Positions 1-5,401 of a stretch of 7,629 nt of DNA are shown piece after piece; positions within the stretch are counted from its first letter, which is position 1; each line of letters begins with the position of its first letter. Source of the stretch: Leptofilum sp041987425 (GTDB lineage: Bacteria; Chloroflexota; Anaerolineae; Promineifilales; Promineifilaceae). The translations under genes were made by a program, and so were the position numbers. The stretch is taken from NCBI GenBank assembly GCA_041987425.1, contig JBHIWP010000300.1, positions 1 through 7,629 on the forward strand. Reading direction: 5' to 3'. The notes under the pieces are model-generated. The model searched no databases. It was not told the origin of the DNA and saw nothing but the letters and a program-made list of their open reading frames with translations.

Positions 1-1209
1 TTCCTTAAAACTTTGAGCCAGGCCCTGCAAAATGCTTTGTGCGGTGGCTTCATCCAGCAGCACCACGTGGGCCAGCTCGGCCACCAGGCGCGCCAGCACG
101 GGATGGACCGACTCGCCTTGCAGGGCGGCCTGAGCCTCGCTACTCCAGGCAAAGCTGTCGGCGAAGGCCCATTCTGCGGCCTCTACGGCGTCTTCCAGCC
201 TGCTGAGGCCGTCGCGGATAACGGCCGCTAGCCGCACCAGCCATTCCTCCTGCATGGGCAGCTCCTCGTAAACGTCTTCCAGGAACGGCCGTATTAGCTC
301 CGCCAGCTTTTCATCGCTCAGCCGCTGTAGGTATTGCCGATTGACCCAGTTGAGCTTGTCCCAATCAAAAGTAGAGGGGCTGGGAGACAGCCGCTCCAGG
401 CGAAACTGCTGGCGCACGTCCCACTTGTCTACAATTTCCTGGTCGTTGTTGGGCGTCCAGCCCAGCAGCAGCAGATAGTTGAACAGTGCTTGCGGCAGAT
501 AGCCCGCTGCCTGAAAGTCAGACATCAGGTAGCCACCTTCCGGATCTCGCTTTTTCAGCTTTTGGCCTTGCCGGTTGAGAACAAGGGGCAAATGCACCCA
601 CACGGGTTCTGGCCAGCCCATTGCTTTGTATAGCTGGATGTGGATGGGCGATGACGAAATCCACTCTTCACCGCGCACCACGTGGGTAATATCCATGTCG
701 TGATCGTCGATGACGGTTGCCAGATGGTAGAGAGGCTCGCCATTGCTGCGCACGATGATGGGGTCCTGCAGACGGCCGTTGTCGAACCGAATTTCCCCGC
801 GGATGGCGTCGTGCAAAATGGTTTCGCCGCTGCGGGGCATTTTCAGGCGCAGGGGATTGCCGCTGGCGCTGGCTGGCTGGTCGGGGTTGTCGCCATAATA
901 AGCGTGGCCTTCATCCACCAACTGTTCGATGACGCGCTGGTGAAACGGCCGTCTCTCGGTCTGTACGTACGGCGCATACTCTCCACCAATATCTGGCCCT
1001 TCGTCCCAGTCCAGCCCCAGCCAGGAGAGCGCATCGAACATAAGCTGCGTGGCCTGTGGGGTATTGCGTTCTGCATCCGTATCGTCGATGCGGATGATCA
1101 GGTCCCCCTTGAGCGCGCGTGACAAGGCCCAACAGAAGACGGCCGTGTGAACATTGCCCACGTGCATGGGGCCGGTGGGGCTAGGGGCAAAGCGCAGTCG
1201 GGCAACCAT
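1..1209 (-). CDS. gltX: Glutamyl-tRNA synthetase, C-terminus beyond window
   Basis: Class I aminoacyl-tRNA synthetase that charges tRNA with glutamate in the cytoplasm. The frame is open for 403 codons from ATG at 1209 to the window edge, so the last part of the anticodon-binding domain is missing (the family is usually about 470-500 residues). Seen: PSPTG at residues 9-13 followed by the HIGH-type motif HVGN (16-19); RIDDTDAERNTPQA just after; WLGLDWDEGPD; the RGE and DDH/HVVRGEEW catalytic-fold segments; and a KMSKS-type motif, here KLKKR at 217-221. The helical C-terminal part follows, including KLNWVNRQYL. Two oddities: KLKKR lacks the usual serine (KLSKR is common), and the segment between the GHAYY motif and RLKMP (about residues 103-121) is short compared with many GluRS. 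The start overlaps the upstream stop codon as TAATG, which suggests translational coupling. A GluQ-tRNA(Asp) synthetase is unlikely because an anticodon-binding region follows the catalytic domain. Confidence 0.95.
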   Translation of the reverse strand, partial: MVARLRFAPSPTGPMHVGNVHTAVFCWALSRALKGDLIIRIDDTDAERNTPQATQLMFDALSWLGLDWDEGPDIGGEYAPYVQTERRPFHQRVIEQLVDEGHAYYGDNPDQPASASGNPLRLKMPRSGETILHDAIRGEIRFDNGRLQDPIIVRSNGEPLYHLATVIDDHDMDITHVVRGEEWISSSPIHIQLYKAMGWPEPVWVHLPLVLNRQGQKLKKRDPEGGYLMSDFQAAGYLPQALFNYLLLLGWTPNNDQEIVDKWDVRQQFRLERLSPSPSTFDWDKLNWVNRQYLQRLSDEKLAELIRPFLEDVYEELPMQEEWLVRLAAVIRDGLSRLEDAVEAAEWAFADSFAWSSEAQAALQGESVHPVLARLVAELAHVVLLDEATAQSILQGLAQSFKE

Positions 1210-2258
1210 TATGGTTTGGCGAAGATCATGCGCCCGGCCGAGGTTTGCAGCACTTTTGTGACGGTAACGTTTAGGGTTCTATTGATAAGATCGCGCCCAT
1301 CTTCTACCACCACCATGGTGCCGTCTTGCAAGAAGCCAACACCTTGATCCGATTCGCGCCCTTCCTGAATGATTTTGACTTTGAGTTCTTCACCCGGTAG
1401 GGAGGTGATCTTCACCGCGTTGGCCAGATCATTAATATTTAAAACGCTGACGCCCTGCAGCTCAGCTACGCGGTTGAGGTTGTAGTCGTTGGTCATGATG
1501 GGGCAGCGAAGATGACGGGCCAGGGCCACCAGCTTGCTGTCTGCGTCGCGCACTTCGCTCACGTCCATATCCGTGATTTGGGTGGGCACGGGCGAGTCGT
1601 TTTGCAGCTGAGTAAGCACTTCCAGCCCCAGGCGCCCGCGCCCGCGGCGCAGCGGATCGGCGCTATCGGCAATGTGTTGCAGCTCGGACAAAATGAAGTT
1701 GGGAATCAGCAGGGTGGCGCGAACGAACCCGGTCTTACTAATGTCTGCGATACGGCCGTCGATAATCACGCTGGTGTCTAGCAGAATAAATTGATCGCTT
1801 CCGTCGCTGCTGGTTCGCTCCACGCCGGTGGCTATCGGCATGCGCAGGCCGCTAAAAAATGCCTGAAGATCGTTCTGGCGCGACACTAAAATGACGACGC
1901 TCAGGTAGCACAGCACCGCGGCGGCAACCAGGGGTAAAATTTGGCGAAAAGGCGATCCCAGCAGCGCAAGTGGCAGTGAAAGCAAGGCGGCAGCTACCAG
2001 ACCAATAAACAGGCCCAAGACGATGGCAATAAGACGCTCGGCCGGCATTTTTGCCAGACGGTTACTTGCATGGCGCAACGGCCGTATGGTGACGTAAGGG
2101 GTTAAAATAAGACCAATTAAAAAGCCCAATAGGGCAAAGACAATAACGTAGCCTTCAGCGGATGTTTTTAGAAATGCTGCCAACCAGCTTCCCAAAAATC
2201 CACCTCCAATACTGGCGGCAATGGCACCCACAATACGAAAAATAAATTCAGTGCTCAT
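1209..2258 (-). CDS. YacL-type membrane PIN-TRAM domain protein
   Basis: 349 residues from the preferred ATG at 2258, close to the length of Bacillus YacL. Seen: about four hydrophobic helices at residues 5-30, 35-57, 74-100 and 105-126. A PIN-like nuclease domain follows at about 157-283, with acidic residues D161 and D167 in LLDTSVIIDGRI, E192 in SELQHIAD, D240 in RDADSKLV and D258 in TNDYN. A C-terminal TRAM domain lies at about 288-349, beginning EELKVKIIQEG. Known of the family: PIN domains are metal-dependent RNases and TRAM is an RNA-binding fold; the cellular role of YacL-like proteins is unsettled. An upstream in-frame ATG at 2369 would add 37 residues but has no good ribosome site, while 2258 is preceded by a strong one. 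The stop TAA (1211-1209) shares a base with the gltX start, so the two genes form one unit. In Bacillus, yacL, ispD, ispF and gltX are neighbours; here ispD and ispF are absent between them. Confidence 0.9.
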   Translation of the reverse strand: MSTEFIFRIVGAIAASIGGGFLGSWLAAFLKTSAEGYVIVFALLGFLIGLILTPYVTIRPLRHASNRLAKMPAERLIAIVLGLFIGLVAAALLSLPLALLGSPFRQILPLVAAAVLCYLSVVILVSRQNDLQAFFSGLRMPIATGVERTSSDGSDQFILLDTSVIIDGRIADISKTGFVRATLLIPNFILSELQHIADSADPLRRGRGRLGLEVLTQLQNDSPVPTQITDMDVSEVRDADSKLVALARHLRCPIMTNDYNLNRVAELQGVSVLNINDLANAVKITSLPGEELKVKIIQEGRESDQGVGFLQDGTMVVVEDGRDLINRTLNVTVTKVLQTSAGRMIFAKP

Positions 2259-2273
2259 ATAATAATTCCTTCC
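2259..2273 (-). promoter_or_regulatory. Ribosome binding site setting the PIN-TRAM start
   Basis: On the minus strand GGAAGGAA (2273-2266) lies 7 nt before ATG at 2258. It decides for the 349-residue protein over the longer 386-residue reading from 2369. Confidence 0.8.
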
Positions 2274-2274
2274 C

Positions 2275-2993
2275 TGCATTGTCGTGAATCCGCAACAAAT
2301 TTTAAGTTCACTGCTGTTACGACTAGCCAAAACAAAAAAGATGAATATACCTGATGGAAATTGATACATTCACCTTACTGAATTTTGTTGGTGCTTACCC
2401 GGTAGATAACCCCTGTTAAAAAGAGGGCCAGACCAGATCTGCTTCTGCTATTTAACTTTGGCTTAATTTAAAGAAGGATTTGCAAAAACTTTAGCAGTTA
2501 CAAGAAGACAAATGAGATAATTCCTCAAAATTACTCACAACTATCTGGAGTGCTGGATCGCATTTGAGCGAGCAAGGATAAAAGCTACGATGAAGGTCCT
2601 GGACTCTGGTACGTTGATAAATAAAGCATTAGTAATCAAATGAATTAGACGCGCCAGGGCAATATACGAACCTGCAAGTTTTCGCTGTTTCTGTGGTTTA
2701 CGTCAAGCCAAGCAAAGAGAGAAAAGTTAAACAATCTAGCTTCCGATTATTTGTTTTCTCTTTACTTCCGCAGCAACAAAAATAATAAGGGAATGAAATC
2801 ATAAAATTTTCATTGTGGATGGTATCACAGGGAAAATAAAGCGGCAATACAGAGCCGACAACTTTTGCCCTTCCTTAGCTTGCAATAAGGATGCTTTATA
2901 TTTTGCCTATGCTTGAGAAGCGGGAGACCTTGCCCACCAGGCTGCCTCCCGCTCTCATCGGGTTCATATGATGCATTTTCCCACGCCGTAGCC
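2275..2993. other. Long AT-rich intergenic region, no gene seen
   Basis: About 700 bp with no convincing coding frame on either strand and clearly richer in A/T than the flanking genes. It holds the upstream region of the PIN-TRAM gene at one end and the 3' hairpin of the membrane-protein gene at the other. Only weak AT hairpins were found inside (AATGAAA 2792-2798 with TTTCATT 2808-2814; TCCTTA 2872-2877 with TAAGGA 2886-2891; AGAGAAAA 2718-2725 with TTTTCTCT 2754-2761). No tRNA or recognised RNA family was seen. The iterated ACGGCCGT octamer, frequent elsewhere, is absent. No clean -35/-10 pair for the PIN-TRAM gene was found; TATATT around 2349-2354 on the minus strand is a possible -10 without a good -35. 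Confidence 0.6.
2916..2956 (-). terminator. Candidate terminator hairpin after the membrane-protein gene
   Basis: AGCGGGAG (2919-2926) pairs perfectly with CTCCCGCT (2946-2953), and the stem extends to about 11 bp with one bulged A. The loop is 19 nt. It lies about 40 bp past the stop codon of the minus-strand gene ending at 2994. No clear T-run follows on either strand, so intrinsic termination is uncertain; it may be a 3'-end stabilising hairpin. Confidence 0.4.
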
Positions 2994-3764
2994 CTAGCGT
3001 CGCGGCCGTTGAGACGACCTTCCTGGAGCCGTCATTCTGCTGCGCCGTGGAGCTGGGTCTGAGGTGGGCGGCGCACTGGATGTACGGCCGTCTTCCCTGT
3101 TTGAACTTGCTCGCATCGGCGTGGCGGTAGGCCGCAATGGCCGTCCGCCAGCAGGCGTATGGCGTACCGGTTGCTTAGACGGCTGGCTCGTTCTTGCCGC
3201 GCTTGCGCCCTTTGCCGGCCGCTGCAGAAGCGAGCCAGCAAACATGTACTCCCCGGCCACAGAGATGGCCCCAATAAACAAGATACGCGTCAGCCAGACC
3301 AATGTCGCCACAAAGAAGGGCACCCAGCGCAGCAGCTGTTCGCGGCTCAGCACTTCGTTGCCGAAATCGTGCGTCAGCAGCGTGAGAGAGATGGCCCACC
3401 AGGTCATGACGGCATTCATCGTTGCCCCAAGCAGCCAGGCACCCATCAGATACCAGACGGCCGTTGGCTCATTCTTGCCGCGCTCCGGTGTGAACAGCCG
3501 GGCCAGCCCAGCAAAATCAATGGCGCAAAAAGCGGTGGCCAAAATCGTGGCCCAACCGATACCGGCAAAACGAACATCCCCTAGCAAGTTGCTCAGGGCG
3601 TAGCGTGTTGTATCAAAGTTAAACAGTTCAAAAGCAAGCAGCGCCACTACCAGAATGACCCCCATAATGCTTTTTTGCGGTAAATTCAGGCCCAGCAGCA
3701 CATTGCTGCTGTTGCCGTGCGGGCGTGGCTTTGTGCCACTATTTTGTGCGCCCTGCGTTTCCAT
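2994..3764 (-). CDS. Unknown four-helix membrane protein, basic tail
   Basis: Not recognised as any named family. The reading from ATG at 3764 gives 256 residues and is preceded by AGGAGA at a 6-nt spacing; a longer frame open to 3932 has no ribosome site and its extra codons run through a hairpin, so it is rejected. Seen: a short polar N-terminus (1-30), then hydrophobic segments at about 33-50, 66-91, 102-130 and 147-175, suggesting four membrane helices. The remaining residues (about 180-256) are low-complexity, rich in Arg, Pro, Ser and Thr, with no hydrophobic stretch and a strong positive charge (ending SSQRPRR). That tail could bind nucleic acid or acidic partners, but this is inference. 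The gene is transcribed alone, divergent from the methyltransferase, with its own strong promoter and a long structured leader. Copies of the octamer ACGGCCGT lie inside it at 3084 and 3457. Confidence 0.75.
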   Translation of the reverse strand: METQGAQNSGTKPRPHGNSSNVLLGLNLPQKSIMGVILVVALLAFELFNFDTTRYALSNLLGDVRFAGIGWATILATAFCAIDFAGLARLFTPERGKNEPTAVWYLMGAWLLGATMNAVMTWWAISLTLLTHDFGNEVLSREQLLRWVPFFVATLVWLTRILFIGAISVAGEYMFAGSLLQRPAKGASAARTSQPSKQPVRHTPAGGRPLRPTATPMRASSNREDGRTSSAPPTSDPAPRRSRMTAPGRSSQRPRR

Positions 3765-3781
3765 GATCGTTCTCCTACATC

Positions 3782-3932
3782 TTTTCTGCTTTCCCCGAAA
3801 CAGAAAATCTCGAACCAAAGGTTCGCTCACTCTTTTTCTCGCCTCATTTCTCAATGATTGGTGTGTGCCCCCACAGCCTATGTTTAGAAAGAGGAGGGTG
3901 GAGCTGGCAAGGGTCGCACTTGCCAGCTCCAC
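3782..3932 (-). promoter_or_regulatory. Structured 5' leader with three hairpins
   Basis: Between the promoter at 3995-4023 and the start at 3764 the minus-strand transcript would carry three hairpins. First, a perfect 14-bp stem, GTGGAGCTGGCAAG (3898-3911) with CTTGCCAGCTCCAC (3919-3932), and a 7-nt loop. Second, CGAACC/GGTTCG (3811-3816, 3820-3825) with a 3-nt loop. Third, TTTTCTG-TTTC with GAAA-CAGAAAA (3782-3807), 11 bp with one bulged base and a CCC loop, ending just upstream of the ribosome site at 3771-3776. The pairing is seen directly; a regulatory role is inference. On the plus strand the 14-bp stem is followed by TTTTT (3934-3938), so it could instead terminate a plus-strand transcript, although no plus-strand gene precedes it. 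Confidence 0.55.
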
Positions 3933-3938
3933 GTTTTT

Positions 3939-3976
3939 GGGGGGAAGAGGGTATGTGTTGAGAAGAGGGAAGAGGG
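3939..3976. repeat. Three copies of GAAGAGGG
   Basis: GAAGAGGG occurs at 3944-3951, 3962-3969 and 3969-3976, the last two sharing a base. On the minus-strand transcript these are CCCTCTTC pyrimidine tracts in the first part of the leader. Function is unknown. Confidence 0.5.
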
Positions 3977-3994
3977 TTCCGTATGTCTATGGGG

Positions 3995-4023
3995 ATATTA
4001 GCACGCATGTTCTAATTTGTCAA
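3995..4023 (-). promoter_or_regulatory. Sigma70-type promoter of the membrane-protein gene
   Basis: On the minus strand a perfect TTGACA (4023-4018) is followed by a 17-nt spacer and TAATAT (4000-3995), with a TG one base upstream of the -10 (extended -10 form). Transcription would start near 3988, giving a leader of about 220 nt. This is the best promoter match in the window. Confidence 0.75.
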
Positions 4024-4106
4024 ATAAAATTTAGCACGAATTTGTTATTTTTTGGCACACTCAACTGCCTTTTTTACGGCCGTTAGCGGCTCACAAAAAA
4101 CTATGT

Positions 4107-4119
4107 CATAATCCTGAAA
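4107..4119 (+). promoter_or_regulatory. -10 element suggesting a leaderless methyltransferase mRNA
   Basis: CATAAT at 4107-4112 ends 7 nt before the ATG at 4120, the spacing expected if transcription starts at the initiation codon. No Shine-Dalgarno sequence is present before this ATG, and no good -35 was seen. Confidence 0.4.
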
Positions 4120-4956
4120 ATGAAACATTCTCCCATCTGGAAGCAGGCGCAAAGCGAAGAGCTCAACTGCTGGGTACAAATTTCGCACAAGCTCAACAGC
4201 AATCGCTATATTGATCATAAAAAGGAATATTGGCGGCGTATTTTGCACAAGGCGGGCGTAACGGCCGTATCGCTGGCCAACTGTTCCGTTATTGAGGTGG
4301 GTGCCGGACCCAGCGGCATCTTCTTACTTTTCCCCGATAAGCCAGACTTTGTTACGCTGGACCCCCTAAATGAAGAATACGAACGACTGGCTTCGCACCT
4401 CTTTCACAAGCAGACGGTGATTGCCTCGCCGCTCGAAACATTTGCGCCCGCCCGGCGTTTCGACTATGTCTTTGCCATCAACTGCATCGATCACAGTGAC
4501 GATATTGAGCAGTTTGTAGCCAGGCTGGCGGCCTTGTGCCAGGAGGACGGTACGGCCGTTCTGGCCGTGAACTGTCATCAGAACCGCTGGAGCCAATGGA
4601 GCTGGCAGCGCTTCCAGGCTATTTTGGAGCCACACCACCCTTACCATTTTACTGAGGCCGATTACGCCGCGCTTTTGGCAACCCGTTTTGATATTGCTCA
4701 CGTGGTAGATATTGAAGAAGATGTCATTTGGATCAATAACGAAACCAGCGACGAGAAAATTCCGCCACCAGCCGGGCAAAGCCAGCCGAGGCAAGCAAAG
4801 GTAAGGTGGCTGTGGCAGGCCATGGTAACGGGCCGGGCTTTGGCCGTCGCATTCATGCAGTTGCTGGCACTGCTGGGTTGGCCTGCGCATGATTTTGCTG
4901 GAAACGGCCGTTCCATTTACCGACACAAGCTGTTCGTCCTCAAGCCAAAACTTTAA
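4120..4956 (+). CDS. Class I SAM-dependent methyltransferase
   Basis: 278 residues; transfers a methyl group from S-adenosylmethionine to an unidentified substrate. Seen: the glycine-rich SAM-binding motif I, VIEVGAGPSG, at residues 57-66 after a predicted strand; acidic D81 in VTLDPLN at the end of the second strand (motif II, expected to hold the ribose hydroxyls); RFDYVFAINCIDHSDD at 113-128, the motif IV region; and a following helix and strand, LAALCQEDGTAVLAVNC. This is the arrangement of the methyltransferase type 11/12 fold. The N-terminus (WKQAQSEELNCW) precedes the Rossmann core. The C-terminal part contains a hydrophobic run (about 229-255) that could contact the membrane, but it is too weak to call a true transmembrane helix. 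Start: the ATG at 4120 has no ribosome site but sits 7 nt past a -10 element. It is alone on its transcript and divergent from the membrane-protein gene. The substrate cannot be told from sequence; small-molecule, lipid or sugar methylation are all open. Confidence 0.8.
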   Translation: MKHSPIWKQAQSEELNCWVQISHKLNSNRYIDHKKEYWRRILHKAGVTAVSLANCSVIEVGAGPSGIFLLFPDKPDFVTLDPLNEEYERLASHLFHKQTVIASPLETFAPARRFDYVFAINCIDHSDDIEQFVARLAALCQEDGTAVLAVNCHQNRWSQWSWQRFQAILEPHHPYHFTEADYAALLATRFDIAHVVDIEEDVIWINNETSDEKIPPPAGQSQPRQAKVRWLWQAMVTGRALAVAFMQLLALLGWPAHDFAGNGRSIYRHKLFVLKPKL

Positions 4957-4980
4957 GCGCGTCTGAAGCTTAATCACTTT
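4953..4980 (+). terminator. Weak candidate terminator after the methyltransferase
   Basis: TTAAGC (4953-4958) pairs with GCTTAA (4968-4973), and TTTTT follows after TCAC. The stem is only 6 bp and AT-rich, and it includes the stop codon, so read-through toward the HTH gene is plausible. Confidence 0.25.
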
Positions 4981-4992
4981 TTGTTGACGTAT

Positions 4993-5058
4993 TACAACAA
5001 TTAGTACTTGACTTAAAGCTAGTTTTGTTGTATTGTTGCAACAGTTAGAATTGTTGTA
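4993..5058 (+). promoter_or_regulatory. Promoter with TTGTTGTA operator-like boxes
   Basis: A sigma70-like pair, TTGACT (5008-5013) and TATTGT (5031-5036) with a 17-nt spacer, lies upstream of the HTH gene. Around it are repeated boxes: TACAACAATT (4993-5002) is the exact inverse of AATTGTTGTA (5049-5058); a further TTGTTGTA sits at 5025-5032; and a perfect 10-bp palindrome TGTTGCAACA lies at 5034-5043, on the -10. The arrangement looks like a cluster of binding sites for a dimeric regulator. The downstream HTH protein is the obvious candidate, but this is inferred from position only. Confidence 0.55.
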
Positions 5059-5078
5059 GTATCCCGCATCTGTGAGGA

Positions 5079-5104
5079 TGCTTCTTCATAAACGATGAGA
5101 AGCA
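5079..5104 (+). promoter_or_regulatory. Hairpin abutting the HTH start codon
   Basis: TGCTTCTTCAT (5079-5089) pairs with ATGAGAAGCA (5095-5104) with one bulged T and a 5-nt loop AAACG. It ends directly before ATG at 5105 and includes the purine run GAGAAG (5097-5102) that could otherwise serve as a poor ribosome site. GAGGA at 5074-5078 lies just before the hairpin. The structure may limit or control translation. Confidence 0.45.
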
Positions 5105-5317
5105 ATGAGTAAAGACGACTTATTAGAAAACTATGCGGGCGTGGCGGAAGTCAGCAAGCGGCTCAATATCCATCCAGAATCAGTCCGCCGCCTGATCCGC
5201 CAGGGAAAATTGCCAGCAATTAAATTTGGCAACAAGTGGCTGGTAGAAAAAGCAACACTTGACCAGTATGCCAGCCGGTACGATCCCCGGCCTGGCAACA
5301 AGGCAACTTTGTTTTAA
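5105..5317 (+). CDS. Small excisionase-family HTH DNA-binding protein
   Basis: 70 residues. Seen: a single winged-helix MerR/excisionase-type HTH filling most of the protein. Residues 13-20 (VAEVSKRL) form the first helix, NIHPESVRRLIRQGKL (21-36) the turn and recognition helix, and PAIKFGNKWLVEKATLDQYA (37-56) the wing and closing helix. This is the helix_turn_helix_17/excisionase pattern; in size it also resembles the developmental regulator BldC, though no close identity is claimed. There is no effector domain. It lies 84 bp upstream of ftsZ on the same strand, and no phage integrase or other mobile gene is nearby, so a chromosomal regulator is more likely than a true excisionase. Its promoter carries repeated TTGTTGTA boxes (autoregulation is inference) and a hairpin abuts its start codon. 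The Shine-Dalgarno is poor. Confidence 0.85.
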   Translation: MSKDDLLENYAGVAEVSKRLNIHPESVRRLIRQGKLPAIKFGNKWLVEKATLDQYASRYDPRPGNKATLF

Positions 5318-5321
5318 CCAT

Positions 5322-5373
5322 TGAGGGAATGGGGTGAACACGGGAAGAGGGTTCGTTCGCCCCATTGCCCTCA
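5322..5373 (+). promoter_or_regulatory. Leader hairpin between HTH gene and ftsZ
   Basis: TGAGGGAATGGGG (5322-5334) pairs with CCCCATTGCCCTCA (5360-5373), 13 bp with one bulged base. Inside the 25-nt loop GAAC (5336-5339) can pair with GTTC (5351-5354). It starts 5 bp after the HTH stop and ends 28 bp before the ftsZ start. Only TGTTTG follows, not a proper T-run, so it may be a partial terminator/attenuator or an mRNA processing or stability element setting ftsZ level. Confidence 0.5.
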
Positions 5374-5401
5374 TGTTTGATCTGTATAAGAGGGTATTCA
5401 T

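Noticed and set aside
682..1122. 146-codon plus-strand frame
   Set aside because: Antisense of the catalytic domain of gltX, which is well supported.
3655..4086. 143-codon plus-strand frame
   Set aside because: It overlaps the start, leader and promoter of the minus-strand membrane-protein gene, runs through the perfect hairpin and has no recognisable features.
4366..4977. 203-codon minus-strand frame
   Set aside because: Antisense of the methyltransferase, which has a clear SAM-binding motif; no motifs in the reverse frame.
5105..5317. HTH protein as a phage or plasmid excisionase
   Set aside because: No integrase, attachment repeats or mobile genes nearby; the neighbour is ftsZ.
3967..5354. 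13-mer GGGAAGAGGGTTC at 3967-3979 and 5342-5354
   Set aside because: About one 13-base match is expected by chance in a window this size, and the two copies have different orientation relative to their transcripts.
5385..5390. TATAAG as an ftsZ -10 element
   Set aside because: It would place the transcription start at about the ATG while the ribosome site GAGGG overlaps the element, and there is no -35 at the right distance.
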